From NCBI GenBank assembly GCA_015680685.1, contig MNCI01006048.1, positions 289,919 through 337,151 of the forward strand: a DNA stretch of 47,233 nucleotides, in the 5' to 3' direction. Of this stretch, positions 25,928-38,047 are shown one piece after another; position 1 is the stretch's first letter; the number at the start of each line of letters is the position of its first letter. Under the pieces are notes generated by a model. The model did no database searches and had not been told where the DNA came from. It was given only the letters and a program-made list of their open reading frames with translations. The position numbers and the translations under genes were made by a program. The DNA is from Gnetum montanum. Taxonomy: Eukaryota > Streptophyta > Gnetopsida > Gnetales > Gnetaceae.

Positions 25928-27976
25928 TGAAACACCATAAAAGTTTAGGACCTTGAAACTTCAGTAAATTCTTGAAATTTGGGCAAGGATTTCCACAAGT
26001 GTAGCATCACGATGGACAATCTAGACAATGTAGGCATTGAACATAGACCATATAGTCTAGCAAGTTTTCTATTTCCTTGGCTAATAGGCCTGTTGAACTC
26101 TCTAGCCTACCTAGCTTGGTACTTAGCTCGGCTAATGATCTACCAAGAGACCATGTTAGGAGCTCCCAAAAGTATTCAAGATGAGCTAAATAATTCGACA
26201 AGTTTTCTAACTAAAGAAACCTACTATGTTGCATAGTGTAGCAGGCCTTGAGAAGACTGAACAAGTACTAGATATGCACATTGATGATGAATCAGCCCTC
26301 CAGAGAATCTACCCCACTTCATCCTTGATGCATGAGCAAAGTCAAATATAAAAAATTTGGTAAATTTCATCGGAGGTCCTCTTCACTAAAGTGCTACACT
26401 ACACAATGTAGCAAAGTGTAGTAGGGATGCACTCTTGCAATGGTCCCACTTAGATGGCTCTGATGGAGTAGGAACATTTTCCTATTTTTTAATTCATAGG
26501 TTTGCTCTGTTGACACACTAGGACATGACTGACATCCTGTGAAAAAATGGTTGCAAGATTAAGTCAGAACCCAAGCTAAGCTGGTTGTTACTCTATGCTA
26601 TGATACATAGTGTAGCATAGTGTAGCAAGGACAGAACACACGAAGGCCCTCTACTAAGCAGTTTTTGCAAGAAGATTGCACTTGACCACATTTTAGCCTC
26701 CAAGACTAGCTATCCTGCTTTTCCCTCAAGCTCCAAGCATGGTTTCTTGACAAAGCATTGCAAAACCATGCAAATATGCATGCCATATTGGCTGCTACAC
26801 TGCACTACGCTACATAGCATTGCAAGGATGCAAAACACCAAAGTGTCCCAAAGATGAACTCATCAGATCCCAAGACCTTTTAGCATGAAAGATAGGGCTA
26901 CAGTTTCTTTTCTAGCTATGCCTTAGATAGGTATTTATAGCTCATCGGTAAGATTTTGTTTAAGACCAGCAGCTATGCTACGCAGCGTAGCATGTGGGTA
27001 TTTATGCTACATATGCTGGAAAGCGTAAACAACGTAACACTCACGTAGCAGCGTCAAGACATCTTCGGCTAGGTACAGAACTAGTTAGCAACGGTTATTC
27101 TTGTCTTGACACCTCTCCAATAGGTGAAATTAGCAAGTTTTCCTTGTTTTGCACCCCCAAACCATCCCCAAATATAGCAGCTCACTGGACTTTAGCACAT
27201 GTAGGATGAACGGTATGGTCACAAGCATAGAAATTTTCAACATTGCACAATAGCACAGCATAGTCACATCCACACTTTGTGGGACCCAGGACACATGGTA
27301 CTCAAACCACGTTTCTCTTCCACATCTAACTCTATAAATACCCTGATGAACTACATTCAATGGGTTGGCTTTTGGAAGCATTCTAGCGGGGTTGGCTTTT
27401 GGCATTGTTGGCCTGGAGCATTCAATCAACTTTTGGCATTGTTGGCTTTTGGCAATTACTTCTCTGGTGATTGGCTTTTTTAGTTGAGATCTTGGCATTT
27501 CAGCTCTCTGGTGATTAGCTTCGGCAAGAAGACTAGCAAGTAGAGGGTCCCTATTAGCAAGCTATTGATAGCAGTTTGAGGAACTGTGATCATATTACTT
27601 TGTTGCAAGTTGTGCTTGTTCCCACTGCCATCGGTTGTACACCTCCTTCATTTCAACAAAGATCAGATTCCCAATCTTGGGGCACTGCACTTCCTTAGCT
27701 AAACTTATTTCATTTTGTTTTGTTATTTTCATGTTTTGCATTATTTTCAATTGATTTACGTTCATCGCTTATCGCTCAATGTGCATATAACAACCTTAAA
27801 ACCAAATGTTTACAAAATTTTATTGTACACTGCTTAAGTCCCTATGTGATTGATCGGACTGTTCAGGGTACCCTGCATCCATTTACATTTAGCACGGCCC
27901 TCATATGGATCTGGGGTTAGGATATACACTCGGTGGCCTCTTGGTGTTCTAGCCATTGACATTTTCGGTCGCTATA
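25928..27976 (+). repeat. 3' LTR of element 2
   Basis: It is 2049 bp, starts TGAAACACC and ends CGCTATA, where CA has probably become TA. Its first 1.25 kb matches the 5' LTR. The rest, missing there, holds a TATA box at 27332, GGTTGGCTTTTGGCATT repeats at 27361-27470, and an end resembling the LTR end of element 3 (gttcagggtacc..., gacattttc). Confidence 0.85.
27332..27341 (+). promoter_or_regulatory. TATA box in 3' LTR of element 2
   Basis: CTATAAATAC, the same core as at 38038 in the LTR of element 3. It would mark the start of the R region about 30 bp downstream. Confidence 0.6.
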
Positions 27977-27981
27977 GCTAG
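27977..27981. other. Target-site duplication, right copy (GCTAG)
   Basis: GCTAG follows the last base of element 2 and equals 11617-11621. Confidence 0.85.
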
Positions 27982-28690
27982 CATGGCTCTAGCATAGTTA
28001 AGATTATAGAATAGCTTTACTAAAACAAAAACATTCCAAATGGCCTAAAATTTGGTTAGGGAAGTCTAAAACATTAAAATTGTAAATGCACCTATAATTT
28101 GGCCTTGTTTTGATCATAAAAACATCATGTTTTATCCATCCATACTAGGCCACCTCCAACTATGCTAGTGAGTGTAGTCCAAGGTGGGATGGTTTCAAAT
28201 TTCACTTCCAGGAGCCTATTTCAACCTTCACATGATCAATTCAAAATCCTAATGCTCCTATGCTACCTTAGGGAGCTGATGAGACATCAATTTTGATCCT
28301 AAGACATCATGAATCCATTTTTTTCATAGAACCACAGTGGCCAATGTAGTACTAGCATGGTTGATAGTCTTTGATAGTATTTGTGGTTTTCATAGGATCA
28401 AATTGATACCAAATTTGGTTAATCTTCACTCTTGATCCACTATATTAGCCATATAGATCATTAAAACCTTAAAACTTACCATAATGAACCTACTAACCCA
28501 TATTTTGGTAGGAATCATGCTAAGGTCTACTAGAGCCACACTAGCTAGCATAGTCCTAATGTGGCTCTAGTGTTGTAGCAAAAGGGAATGTAATTTTTCC
28601 TTTCAAACAAACTTAAAATGATCTTCCCAAGTGCCCAAACTTCTTCATCGATCTTGTAGCCTCCTACCATGCCCTACTAAAGCCTAAAAC
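27977..28690. repeat. 190-bp array, right half
   Basis: Array motifs continue near 27982, 28155, 28345 and 28540, again about 190 bp apart. If element 2 is removed, the spacing across the insertion point is about 175 bp, so little or no array sequence was lost. Confidence 0.5.
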
Positions 28691-29530
28691 TAGCAAAATT
28701 TAACCCTGATTGATCAATATTATCATGTTTTATCCCATGTTATGTACCTTGACTAGTTTAGCCTTGTTTCACTATGTTTTGACCTGGTTTGACCTTGGTA
28801 TGCATTATTGACCTTCAATTTCCTATCATTTGATGTCATTTAGCTTAATTTTCATCATTTTCCTATCATTTGAACCTTATCCCACCCAAGTGTACCTATC
28901 ATTTAGCATCCTTTGACCTTAGAAAACTTGGTTTGACATCAATTAACATTATTGAATATCATTGTAAGCTTGTTTGACCCTTTAGAACATCATTTGATGT
29001 GGTTTCACCATTTTTTGGGCTTCATTTAACCTCTTTTGTTATCGTTTGGCTATCGTTTGTCTTGATTTCATGGTAGTTAACCTTTTGCTTACCCCATCCA
29101 CCTTACCCTATCCCCTATGACACTTGTTGACCATGTTTTAACCTTGTTCAACATCATTTGATAGCATTTGATCATCATTTGATCCTCTTTTTGCATCATT
29201 AGATCATCATTTGGTTATCATTTGGTATTTACTTGGCCTTATTTAATAGTGTTTGTCCTTTAATTTATCCTACCTACCTTGCCTCTCCTTTTATGGTCCC
29301 TATTGACCATGTGTTAACCTTCCTTGACTTTGGTAGATGATGTTTGACCATAATTTAACCTTCATTTAACTACATTTTACCATGGTTTGGCCTTCATTTG
29401 AACTTATTTAGCCTTTTTTTTCATCTTATTTGTCTTTACCTACCTCTTATACCCTCTATTGACCTTGTTTGACCATTAATGAATCATGTTTTGGCTCAAC
29501 CATGCACTATTGCTAGAGTGTTTTATATTA
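28690..29530 (+). repeat. T-rich short-word repeat field before pol of element 1
   Basis: Words such as TTTGACCTT, CATCATTTGAT and TTATCATTTGG recur every 10-30 bp on a T-rich plus strand. There is no ORF. It leads into the pyrimidine-rich acceptor at 29562. Confidence 0.45.
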
Positions 29531-29562
29531 TTTTGGCACTATTTTCTCATTTTATTACATAG

Positions 29563-32500
29563 GTTTGATGTGCTTATGATTGGTATGCAAGATTGGAGTA
29601 TGGACACCAAGGAGCAATTTAGTCTACCTTTAAACCTAAGGGAACCTCATGGTGATGTTGAATGATTTATTGACCTTAATCATTTAGATCTTAAGCCTGA
29701 GAGTTTAGTCAATCACATAACCTTGATAGAGAAATCTCTCAAATGACAAGAAAACCTAGTTAAAACCCTTGACATTGAGGTTGGCGACATTCTTGAAGAC
29801 TCTCTTGTTGAGGTTCCTATCACTACATAGTGGTGAGAAGAAAACTATAAAACTAAGTTCCTTACTAAGACCTCAACAAGCTCAAGACATCACCACGGTC
29901 CTCTAAGACAGGATTAAGGTCTTTTCCTAGTCATATGGAGATATGTTAGGTCTTGACCCTTGCCTAGTACAACATGACATCATACTCGATCCTAGTATCA
30001 TACTCATAAAACAAAAAGTTTATAATATTAGACCAAATTTAGCCCTAGTAGTTTGTGATGAAATCAAAAAACTATCTTAAGCTATTTTCATTTGAGCTAT
30101 CGATTATGTAGTAGGTATCCAACATAGTCATAGTCCCTAAGAAAAGTAGGAGCATACACATCTATATTGATTTTTAAGACCTAAATAAGTCAACTATCAA
30201 AGATGATTTCCCTTTGCCTAGTATAAACCAACTTATTCATACTACAATTAGACATCCCTTGTTATCCTTCATGGATGGGTTTTTGGGATACAACCAAGTT
30301 AGGATTAACTTGGAGCATCAACTTTGTACAACCTTCATGACCCCTTAGAAAACCTTTTGTTACACCATGATGTCTTTTCATCTAAAGAATGTAGGTGCAA
30401 CTTATCAATGAGCAATGACATACATCTTTAGTGATGACATGCTAGGATTGCTTAATGACTACATGAATGATATAGCTGTTAAATCCAAAATGGTCAGTGA
30501 CCATTCTCATGACCCTAACCTTGTCATGAAATAATGTCTTAAATATGAGCTTAGGATTAATCCCAAGAAGTATGTCTTTGGTATTAAACTTGGTAATATG
30601 CTTGGCTTTGTAGTATTTGAAGTGAAAATACATGTCAATCATAATAAGGTTTAGGCCATATCCAACTTAGTAGGACCAACTAACCTTAAGGAGCTTTCGA
30701 GATTACAAGGTAGATTACAATATATCTGTAGGTTCATTTCTAGGCTCACAAAAAAGTTACAATTCACAAAACACTTAAGAAAGAAGTCCACTATGAGTGG
30801 ATGGCTCAATGCTAATAAGCCTTTGAAAAACTTAAGCAAGATTTGGCACAACTAACCATGGTCTATCTACCCCAAAAGGATAAATATTTCTCCATCTATC
30901 TTGCTAACTCTGATACATCCATTACTTATTTGCTCTCTCAGAAATGAGATGATGGAGTAGAGATATTGGTATACTACCTAAGCCATGCATTAATTACCTA
31001 TGAGACTAGATACACTAAAGTGGAGAAGTATTGTCTAGGCTTAATCTTCTTAATAAAGAAGTGGAGACACTACCTCTTTAGGAGCCAAGTCAACATCATT
31101 TGCAAGGATAACATGCTTAGAGCCATAACTACCAATATCTATAAAATTAGTCATATAGCCCATTAGAAAGCCATAACAATTGAGTGTAACCTCCATTATG
31201 TCTCTCAAACCTCAATGAAATGTCAAGCTATAGCCACATAACTTACCATTTTTCCAATAGAAGGCCAGGCATCCATTGATCCTAAATTCCCTAATGAACA
31301 TGTCAAAGTTATTAGCAAAGTATCCAAGGGTTATGAGGTTATTATGCACATTGATGGAGCCTCAACTACCCATGGGGCCATTGTTGCTCCCATCATATCA
31401 TCACCTTCTAGTGAAATCAAATCCTTTTCCTAGTATTTTTTAATTCCCATGTACCAATAATGTGGTAGAGTATGAAGGATTAATCAGGAAAATGATGGTA
31501 GCACATGACCATGGAATCAACCACATAATAGCTAAAGGTGATTCACAAATTGTGATGAACCAAGTAATGGAGGTTTACAAATGTAAATCCAAACATTTGC
31601 AATCTTATTATGATGTAGGCAAGAAACTAGTGCAACAATTTATAGACATTGGTATCTAACATGTACCCCATGAAAACACATTAGTCGATGCCATTGTGAC
31701 CTTGGCTCTAAGTGTGACATTTGATGTGTTTAGCAAGTTACATTTCTTAATCATGAACTATGTTATTTCCATCATAAAGGTGACACTCTAGCCTTTTTCA
31801 ATACCACTCTTGAAGAGAAGTGGTATGATGACATCATGTTTTACTTGACGCATGATGAATCTCCACAGGACCTAACTACTTCTCAAAAGAACATTGTACA
31901 TAAAAGATCAAAATAGTATACCATTATAGGTGATAACACATTATGTCAATGGTCTTATGATGGCATATTATTAGTGTGCCTAAGAAAAACCATCATAAGA
32001 TGTATGTGGAGGACATATAGGACCTAGAGCCATGGCCACTAAGTTTAGATGACTAGACTATTACTAGTCCTATATGGAAAGTGACCTCTTACAGAAGGCT
32101 AAAACTTGAGATGCCTATGAAAGAAATAGAAACTTGAGACACGTGGCAACAACTGAGTTACAGACTACTCTATTAACCTAGCTATTTCAATAGTGCAGAC
32201 TGTACATTATTGGACCTATAATGCCTAAGTCTTTTGCAATGCATAACTTTATCATTACTGCAATTGAATACTTTACAAAGTAAGTTGAAGCTATTCCCCT
32301 AAGGAAAAAAATGTCTCAAAAAGTCTATGGATTCATATTAGATAACATAGTAGCCTGTTTTGGCATACCTTTAACCATAGTCATAGATAATGGACCATAG
32401 TTTAGTAGCCAAGAAATGCAAGCCTTTTGTCAGGACTTAGGCATCAAGCATTTCTTTTCATCACTCTGCTACCCTCAAGCCAATGGACAAAGTAAATATA

Positions 32501-32985
32501 GTAATAAGGCCATCATAAACTTGCTTAAAAATATGCTTAATAATAACACATGTATCAAATTACAACTAGTGTAACCTCATACAACCTAGTTTATGGATTT
32601 GAATTTTTTTTGCCCATTGAATTGTATGTTTCATTGCTTAGAATGGCTCTATTAGATTTCATCAACAATGAGAAAAACAAGGAGCTATGTACCATTAACA
32701 TAGATTTAATAGAAGAGTAGTGAATATAAATACTTACATTGAACAATACAGGAAAGGTAGAAGCCACAACATCACCATGACCTGAACAAATGAAAGATCA
32801 AGAAAGGATACCTAGTCCTCAGGGCTATCTATGAGCATGCAGAAAAGTTATTAGCCAATTGTAAAGGGCCTTTCTTGATCACCAAGGTCTATGATAATGG
32901 AGCCTTTAGAGTAGTAGACATAGATGGAAATGAATTGGCCAATCCAGTCAACCGTTCTTATTTAAAGCCTTATCTCATATAACAT
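29563..32985 (+). pseudogene. pol of element 1: RT, two RNase H domains, integrase, heavily decayed
   Basis: The start follows a TTTATTACATAG acceptor. The pre-RT region has FSLPLNLREPHGDV. RT covers about 30160-30780 with FMDGFLGYNQV and YMND where YMDD is expected, so a catalytic Asp is lost. RNase H is at 30890-31250 (VYYLSHALITYETRYTKVEK). The second RNase H is at 31330-31730 (HIDGAS, VEYEGLIRKMMVAHD, VDAIVTLAL). The integrase core is at 32220-32540 with IDNGP and CYPQANGQ; the catalytic Glu seems replaced (SKYSNK). A C-terminal integrase segment is visible near 32815-32985 (GPFLITKVYDNGAF). Many stops and frameshifts are present. Confidence 0.85.
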
Positions 32986-33272
32986 GGTCTTATTTACAAG
33001 TACAAACAATAGTTAACATCAATAACCTCTACAATCTATAACAAGTGAACTTGCAAATTCTTTCTTTATCTCTATCTTTCTATTTTGCATAGTGAATGAA
33101 CTATAGGCTTTGTAAATTTGTGCACACTACATAGATATCCCTATGTTGTAAAAATAGTAATCCACGATGACCTTGTCTGCTAGTTATCTTATGTGGCCCT
33201 ATGCATTGTATTATAACAACATGTTTTCTTTGTCTTGTTTTGCTATTCTCTTGGAGTTGTGCTTGTAGGATG

Positions 33273-34890
33273 TGAAACACCACAAAATTTTGCATGTTAT
33301 AGTCAATTTTCATCATGTAAATTTTACCCCTTGAAACATGAGGTAAAACTCCATTGTAAATGTGAAGATTGTAATCCACAGTGGGCAATTTCACATAATT
33401 TATACTTTTGGAGCTGAAAAATTTGTTATAAGTGGTCAGAGCCTCATTTCCTAAGTGAAGAAAGTCACTTAGTGTTTATATTTGGGCTAGGGGTGGTCAA
33501 AATGGCTTTTGGAATGCCAGAAAAGGTAATATGATGGGTTCTATGGGGCGTATAAATTTTTCTATGCTAGGAAACACTTGTAAGGAAGTAAATCTCACTT
33601 ACCCCCAGTGTGGAGAGGTGGTGGATTTTCCTTTAGCTTGGAAATGCCACCACCCCCCACCCCACTACCCCCCCAACTGTGGAGATTGCATGCTTAGCCT
33701 AGAAACCTTTCCATAGCATGGAAGTGTTCCCCTAGCATGGAGGATCAACCTCCAACATGAAAATTACATCTCCCCTAGTGTGGAAGCCACAATAGCCAAA
33801 TTTCAACACTTCATGCACTCTAACATTGACTAGCCATTTCAGCAAGCATGGTGGAAACTCAATGTGGAAAATTTAACTCCAACATGGAAAGTGTTCCCTC
33901 ATTACTATTTATAGTAAATGGAATGGCCATGGGAGAAGGAACTTACTATACATGGTAATTCCCTAAATTTGGGCACCCATCTCACATGAATGAGGTAGAA
34001 ATTTGCAGCAATTTGACAGTGAATTTGCAACCATTGTGTAGCTAAGAAACAATCAAATCATAGCGATTTTGCAGCCCCATTCATGGACTAAGACCTGTAA
34101 AAACAAGCCTCCAATACCATTTACAAGTTTGATGATTTTTCACAGTTCAAAACTTTGGCAATTCCACACTTTCTATAATTTAGCAACTTTTTGCATAGGT
34201 ACACTTTTGTACATAAATTATTCACAATTCTACACTTGGCCATTCTCAAGCACTCAAGAGTTTTTACAAGTTTTCATCCTTTTACTCTCTTGAGAATTAT
34301 GTACAAACACCTTGTAAGTTTGCAACCACCTTTGTGATTTGTGAGTTTTCAAGCGCCACACTACACTCTAGGGATTTCCAACTCCTAGAATAGGACATTT
34401 GGGTAGTTTAGATATTTTACACTTCTCAACCCTCACCATAGCCAATGTTGCAGATCTAAGATTATAGCACTAGAGGTTTGATAGCATCAAGAGTGGCAAG
34501 ACATTTAGATCATGGAGTTGACTACATCAACTTCAACAAACCTTGAACCCCCATCCAAGTGAACCCACCTACTACCCATTTAGGCACCATTTGTACATAT
34601 TTCTCTAACTTATTCTTTATTTTTTCTTAATAAAGTTTTAAGTTTTGGGTTTTGTGTGCAAGATATATTTGTTTATTTTATATGCATTATTTAGAACTAT
34701 TATTAGTTTCAACATTTTATTTTTCTTAGTATCATGTTTTACACTTCATAAGTTCCTGGTTAATCTACCAGACTAGCTAGGATACCCTGGATCCCATTTT
34801 TATGAAGGTTCTGGGGATTCAAGATTGAGAATTGCTATGAATCAAATCCATTGATCTTTACTCCAGTGATCGATTTTTCCAATTGCAATA
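33273..34890 (+). repeat. LTR of element 1
   Basis: It starts TGAAACACCACAAAATTT and ends GCAATA (CA decayed to TA), 1618 bp. The start is shared with elements 2 and 3. It lies 290 bp after the end of pol, so it acts as the 3' LTR of element 1. It is followed by a primer-site-like sequence as a 5' LTR would be. 'Agcatggaagtg' words repeat around 33600-33900. Confidence 0.7.
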
Positions 34891-34897
34891 GTTTTCT

Positions 34898-34916
34898 TGG
34901 TGCTAGAAAAAGGGCC
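34898..34916 (+). other. Primer-binding-like site after the element 1 LTR
   Basis: GTTTTCT then TGGTGCTAGAAAAAGGGCC, as after the LTR at 38756. A 3' LTR should not be followed by this. Confidence 0.5.
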
Positions 34917-34984
34917 TCCATCCAATTTCTATGTCAAAATTTGTTAGAAATATTGCCAATGTTGTTTCCTAGTAGTAAATTTGA

Positions 34985-36860
34985 ATTTTTTGCAACCAAA
35001 AACTTTGAAGAATCAATGGTGATCTTTGCCCCCTATGATGGAAACTATAGTGTGGAAGTTGCAGGTTGTTGGGTGTTGACTTTTCACAGGACTTGCTGTG
35101 AATCTTACAACCCAAAGGCAATGTTGATATCTCTTCTCCAATGTTCTTTTTCATTTTATTACCAATATCTTATTTTGTAGCTTCTAAAGTGGATGGTTCA
35201 ACTCTTCCGAAAGTTAGCTTCCCCCCCTCCATTTTTCCAAGCTAAGAAAATTAGCATCTAGCTAAAACTAATTTTAGTGGAAAAAAAAAACCAATTTCCC
35301 ACTTTGTTTTTTAGCCTTCCCTCTCATCAACATTGAGTTAGAAGGTGTGAGATTCCCATTATCTCATCCTCCTTCTCCCCCCGCCTCCCCCCTTACCATA
35401 CCTAGTGTGGAGGTAGTTGGGAGGCCAGTGTGGGTGAGGTTTGTTACCAACTTAATGATCAAATCTATTTGTTTTCATTTCCAAAATTGCAAATTGAAAG
35501 AAATTTTATTATTTTTTGCAGCAAAAACTCCCAAAAAAATCCAATGGTACCCTTACCCCCTATACCAGAAACCCCAGCATGAAAGTTGCAAGTGATTTGG
35601 ATGCTAAAATTTCACAACACATACTATGAATTTTAAGAACAAAACTGGCATGGAAGGCTTAAAAACCATTTAATCTTTGCTGCCATAGTTTTTGCTACCA
35701 AACCAATGTTGGTTTCCACACAAACCAAACCAAATTTCCCTTCCTTTGTGGCAAAATTTGGCATCTTACCAAATCCATCTTTGGAAACTACTAGGTTTCC
35801 ATCTTGGCCTTCAAACTTTCCTCTCTCTCTCCAACATATAAATAAGAAGGTGTGAGATTTTGATTATCTCATCCCCATTTTTTCCACTTTCCATACCTAG
35901 CATAGAGGTAGCTAGGAGGTCAATGCAAAAGGTGTTTAACATCAATGCTTCTAGTTTTTTATTTTTGGTAAAGGGGTAAACCTTTGTTACCTACCACTTA
36001 CTAATTTTAGTAAGTACTCCATTTTTAGCCATTTTTTCTTGTTTCATTTATTGGCATTTTCCTCAATTTTTTTTCCATTTATAACCTATTTTTAGCCCAT
36101 TTTTTGCATTTGTAATTTTAGGCTTTCCCTTGCCAATGTTGGAATAGGAGTGAGATTTCCATTATCTCCCTTCCGTTCTTTCCCCACTACCATACCCAAT
36201 GTGGAAGCAGTTGGGAGGCTAGCATGGGTGAGGCTTAACACCAACTTTCCCAAAGATAACATTGCAAGTTAAAATCCTTTCTCCATATTTTTCTAGCTAG
36301 AACTCTAAAAAGATCAATGTTGCCCCTTCTCCCCTATAACCATAACTACAACATAGAAGTTGTAGGAAGTTGGGTGGTGGTCTTTCATAGTAGTTGTTAT
36401 GAATTTTTCAACCCCAAAGAAAACATTGAAACATTTTCCATTTCCATTATGCTACTAATTTCAATATTTTTTAGCTTCTTAAGTTGATGGCGGAATCCTT
36501 TTGGGAATTACCAAATTTCTAAAAGTTAGCTTTCCCCCATTTTTCCAAGCTAAGAAATTTGGTAGCCTACCAAGACCAAGTTTTAGTGGAAAAACCCAAC
36601 TTTCCACTTTAGTTTTCAACCTTTTCTCCCATCAAAATTGTATTAGAAAGTGTGAGATTCCCATCATCTCACTTCCCTTCTTTTTTCCCTTCCCAATTTC
36701 ATACCTAGCATAGAAGTAGCTAGTGGGCCAACATTGGTGAAACTCATTACCAACTTTCCCATATTCCCATTTTTGGTAAAAGGGTAAACCCCCCTTACAT
36801 CCCACTTACTAATTATAGTGAGTACTTAATTTTTAACCATTTTCATTTCCTTTAAATATT
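34985..36860 (+). repeat. Large direct repeats in a retroelement leader region
   Basis: Two kinds of block alternate. Block A has 'cccctatgatggaaactatagtgtggaagttgca' and occurs near 34985, 35515 and 36290. Block B has 'tttttccaagctaag', 'ttagtggaaaa', 'gtgtgagattcccat' and 'gaggtagttgggaggc'; it occurs near 35210, 35800, 36130 and 36520. Copies are diverged. A third piece, 'aaaagggtaaacc ... cacttactaatt', occurs at 35970 and 36775. No coding capacity is seen. Confidence 0.55.
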
Positions 36861-36959
36861 TTTGAATTCCATTCACTGGAATTTACTTCTATTTTATCAT
36901 TTATAGCCTATTTTAAGCCATTCTCAACACTATAGCCATGTCTTTTCAATAGTCCATCA

Positions 36960-37289
36960 AATTACCTCTCACCCTCCAATAAGCCTTGAGGGTCTATGAC
37001 CCCAAATACCCTACCATAATTGAATGTTGGTGATCTCTAATGATTAAAGGGGATATTCTAGACTTTACCTCCATAAATGAACATTTTTATCACTACATTT
37101 GCATGAAAATGTAGGCTAACCTCATGATTCCATGTTTGGATGCAAACAAAAAGGGGGAATTTGAGCTCATACATTGGGATGGGAAAGAGTATGTGTCTTC
37201 CCTGTATGACCAAATATCTCTAACTGATATCTATGCTGGCATTTTAGCTCAATTGATTGCAATGAAAGAGGAAAATGAAAAATATAGCT
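36960..37289 (+). pseudogene. Broken ORF cut by insertion of element 3, family not recognised
   Basis: One frame reads ALRVYDPKYPTIIEC, GDILDFTSINEHFYHY and then an open part from ATG 37124 (MIPCLDANKKGEFELIHW...), with TGA and TAG stops before it. It is acidic and hydrophilic and resembles no domain I know. Its place after the leader repeats suggests a gag start. It ends where element 3 begins. Confidence 0.4.
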
Positions 37290-37379
37290 TGAAACACCAT
37301 GAAAATTACGAGTCGGCCTCAGGCGAAGATTCGTAATTCAAGCGAGAACGCGCCTCAAATATTGTTCAAGGACAAGTTT

Positions 37380-37860
37380 ACGCTCTATCACGCACGGCAG
37401 CGTAATGAGCGTAATAAGCTCCAAGACAGTTGAAGTCAGAGTCTAAAGAAGCGCAACAGTTTGACGTTTTTCCTTCCGACGCATGCATAATTTGTTTTTA
37501 CACTCGATACGCAATGGTGCGTATCATTGCGTATGTTATCATTCAAGTTGCTCATCATTTTACGCTTCATACGCGCAGCTGCGTAGTGAGCATAAGGCAT
37601 ACATTACTTGCGCTTCATCACGCGCGGCCGCATGGTGAGCGTAAGTTGTACATGGCTTACGCTTTATCGCGCACAGCTGCGTAGTGAGCGTAATTTACAC
37701 ATCGTTTTATGCTCTGACACGCGCAACTGCGCGAGGAGCGTAAAATTGTGCATTGCTTACGCTTCATTACACGCAACTGCGTAGGGAGCGTAAAGCAACT
37801 CTGAGCTTATTGTTTTTACCAGATTACGCTCATATATGCAACGCAATGCGAATGAGTGTA
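37380..37860. repeat. Array of imperfect palindromes in U3 of element 3
   Basis: A palindromic word beginning TTACGCTTCAT and ending GTGAGCGTAA, with a CGCGCAGCTGCG-like centre, is repeated. Five copies start near 37561, 37609, 37658, 37708 and 37758 (period 48-50 bp); looser copies are near 37380 and 37826. Each could fold into a stem of about 15 bp. The array lies upstream of the TATA box, where enhancers sit. Confidence 0.7.
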
Positions 37861-38037
37861 ATCTAGCCTGAAAAAAATTAAAGCACGCTCAACACTTGCT
37901 TACTTCTCACACGCACAACACGCAAACAAGCGTGTTGTGCATAGTCACAGTCTGACTTAAAAGATCATGCCAGCAGGGCCCGCAACATCCAGAGCCCACA
38001 TCATCAAGGTTGCGCCTTCGCCGCGAAGTGTCGCGGC

Positions 38038-38047
38038 CTATAAATAC
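38038..38047 (+). promoter_or_regulatory. TATA box in 5' LTR of element 3
   Basis: CTATAAATAC in the LTR, about 750 bp from its start. Genomic RNA would begin near 38070, giving an R-U5 of about 690 bp. Confidence 0.65.

Larger units (their letters stand above)
11622..27976 (+). mobile_element. Element 2: complete but decayed Tat/Ogre-like LTR retrotransposon, 16.4 kb
   Basis: Both ends are visible: the first base of TGAAACAC at 11622 and the end ...CGCTATA at 27976, flanked by GCTAG copies. In order it has a partial 5' LTR, leader, gag-protease (13303-17080), repeats, a minus-strand gene (21190-17662), repeats, RT and two RNase H domains (21906-24215), repeats, an unrecognised segment and a 3' LTR. 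No integrase is seen. Frames are broken by many stops, so it is not autonomous now. Its insertion in the array of element 1 makes it younger than element 1. Confidence 0.85.
5000..34890 (+). mobile_element. Element 1: old Tat/Ogre-like Ty3/gypsy element, interrupted by element 2
   Basis: Reading around the 16.4-kb insertion at 11622-27976, the order is: antisense pseudogene (5000-10031), 190-bp repeat array (10270-11621 and 27977-28690), T-rich repeat field (28690-29530), pol (29563-32985) and an LTR (33273-34890). The order matches elements 2 and 3, which is why I join the parts. The 5' LTR and gag-protease are absent or unrecognisable, so the left limit is arbitrary. Stops and frameshifts are everywhere and CpG is rare, so it is the oldest of the three. 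Confidence 0.6.

Noticed and set aside
37558-37800. Regular 50-bp palindromic repeats looking like a CRISPR array
   Set aside because: Plant retroelement context inside an LTR; the 'spacers' are short and similar to each other, and no cas genes exist here.
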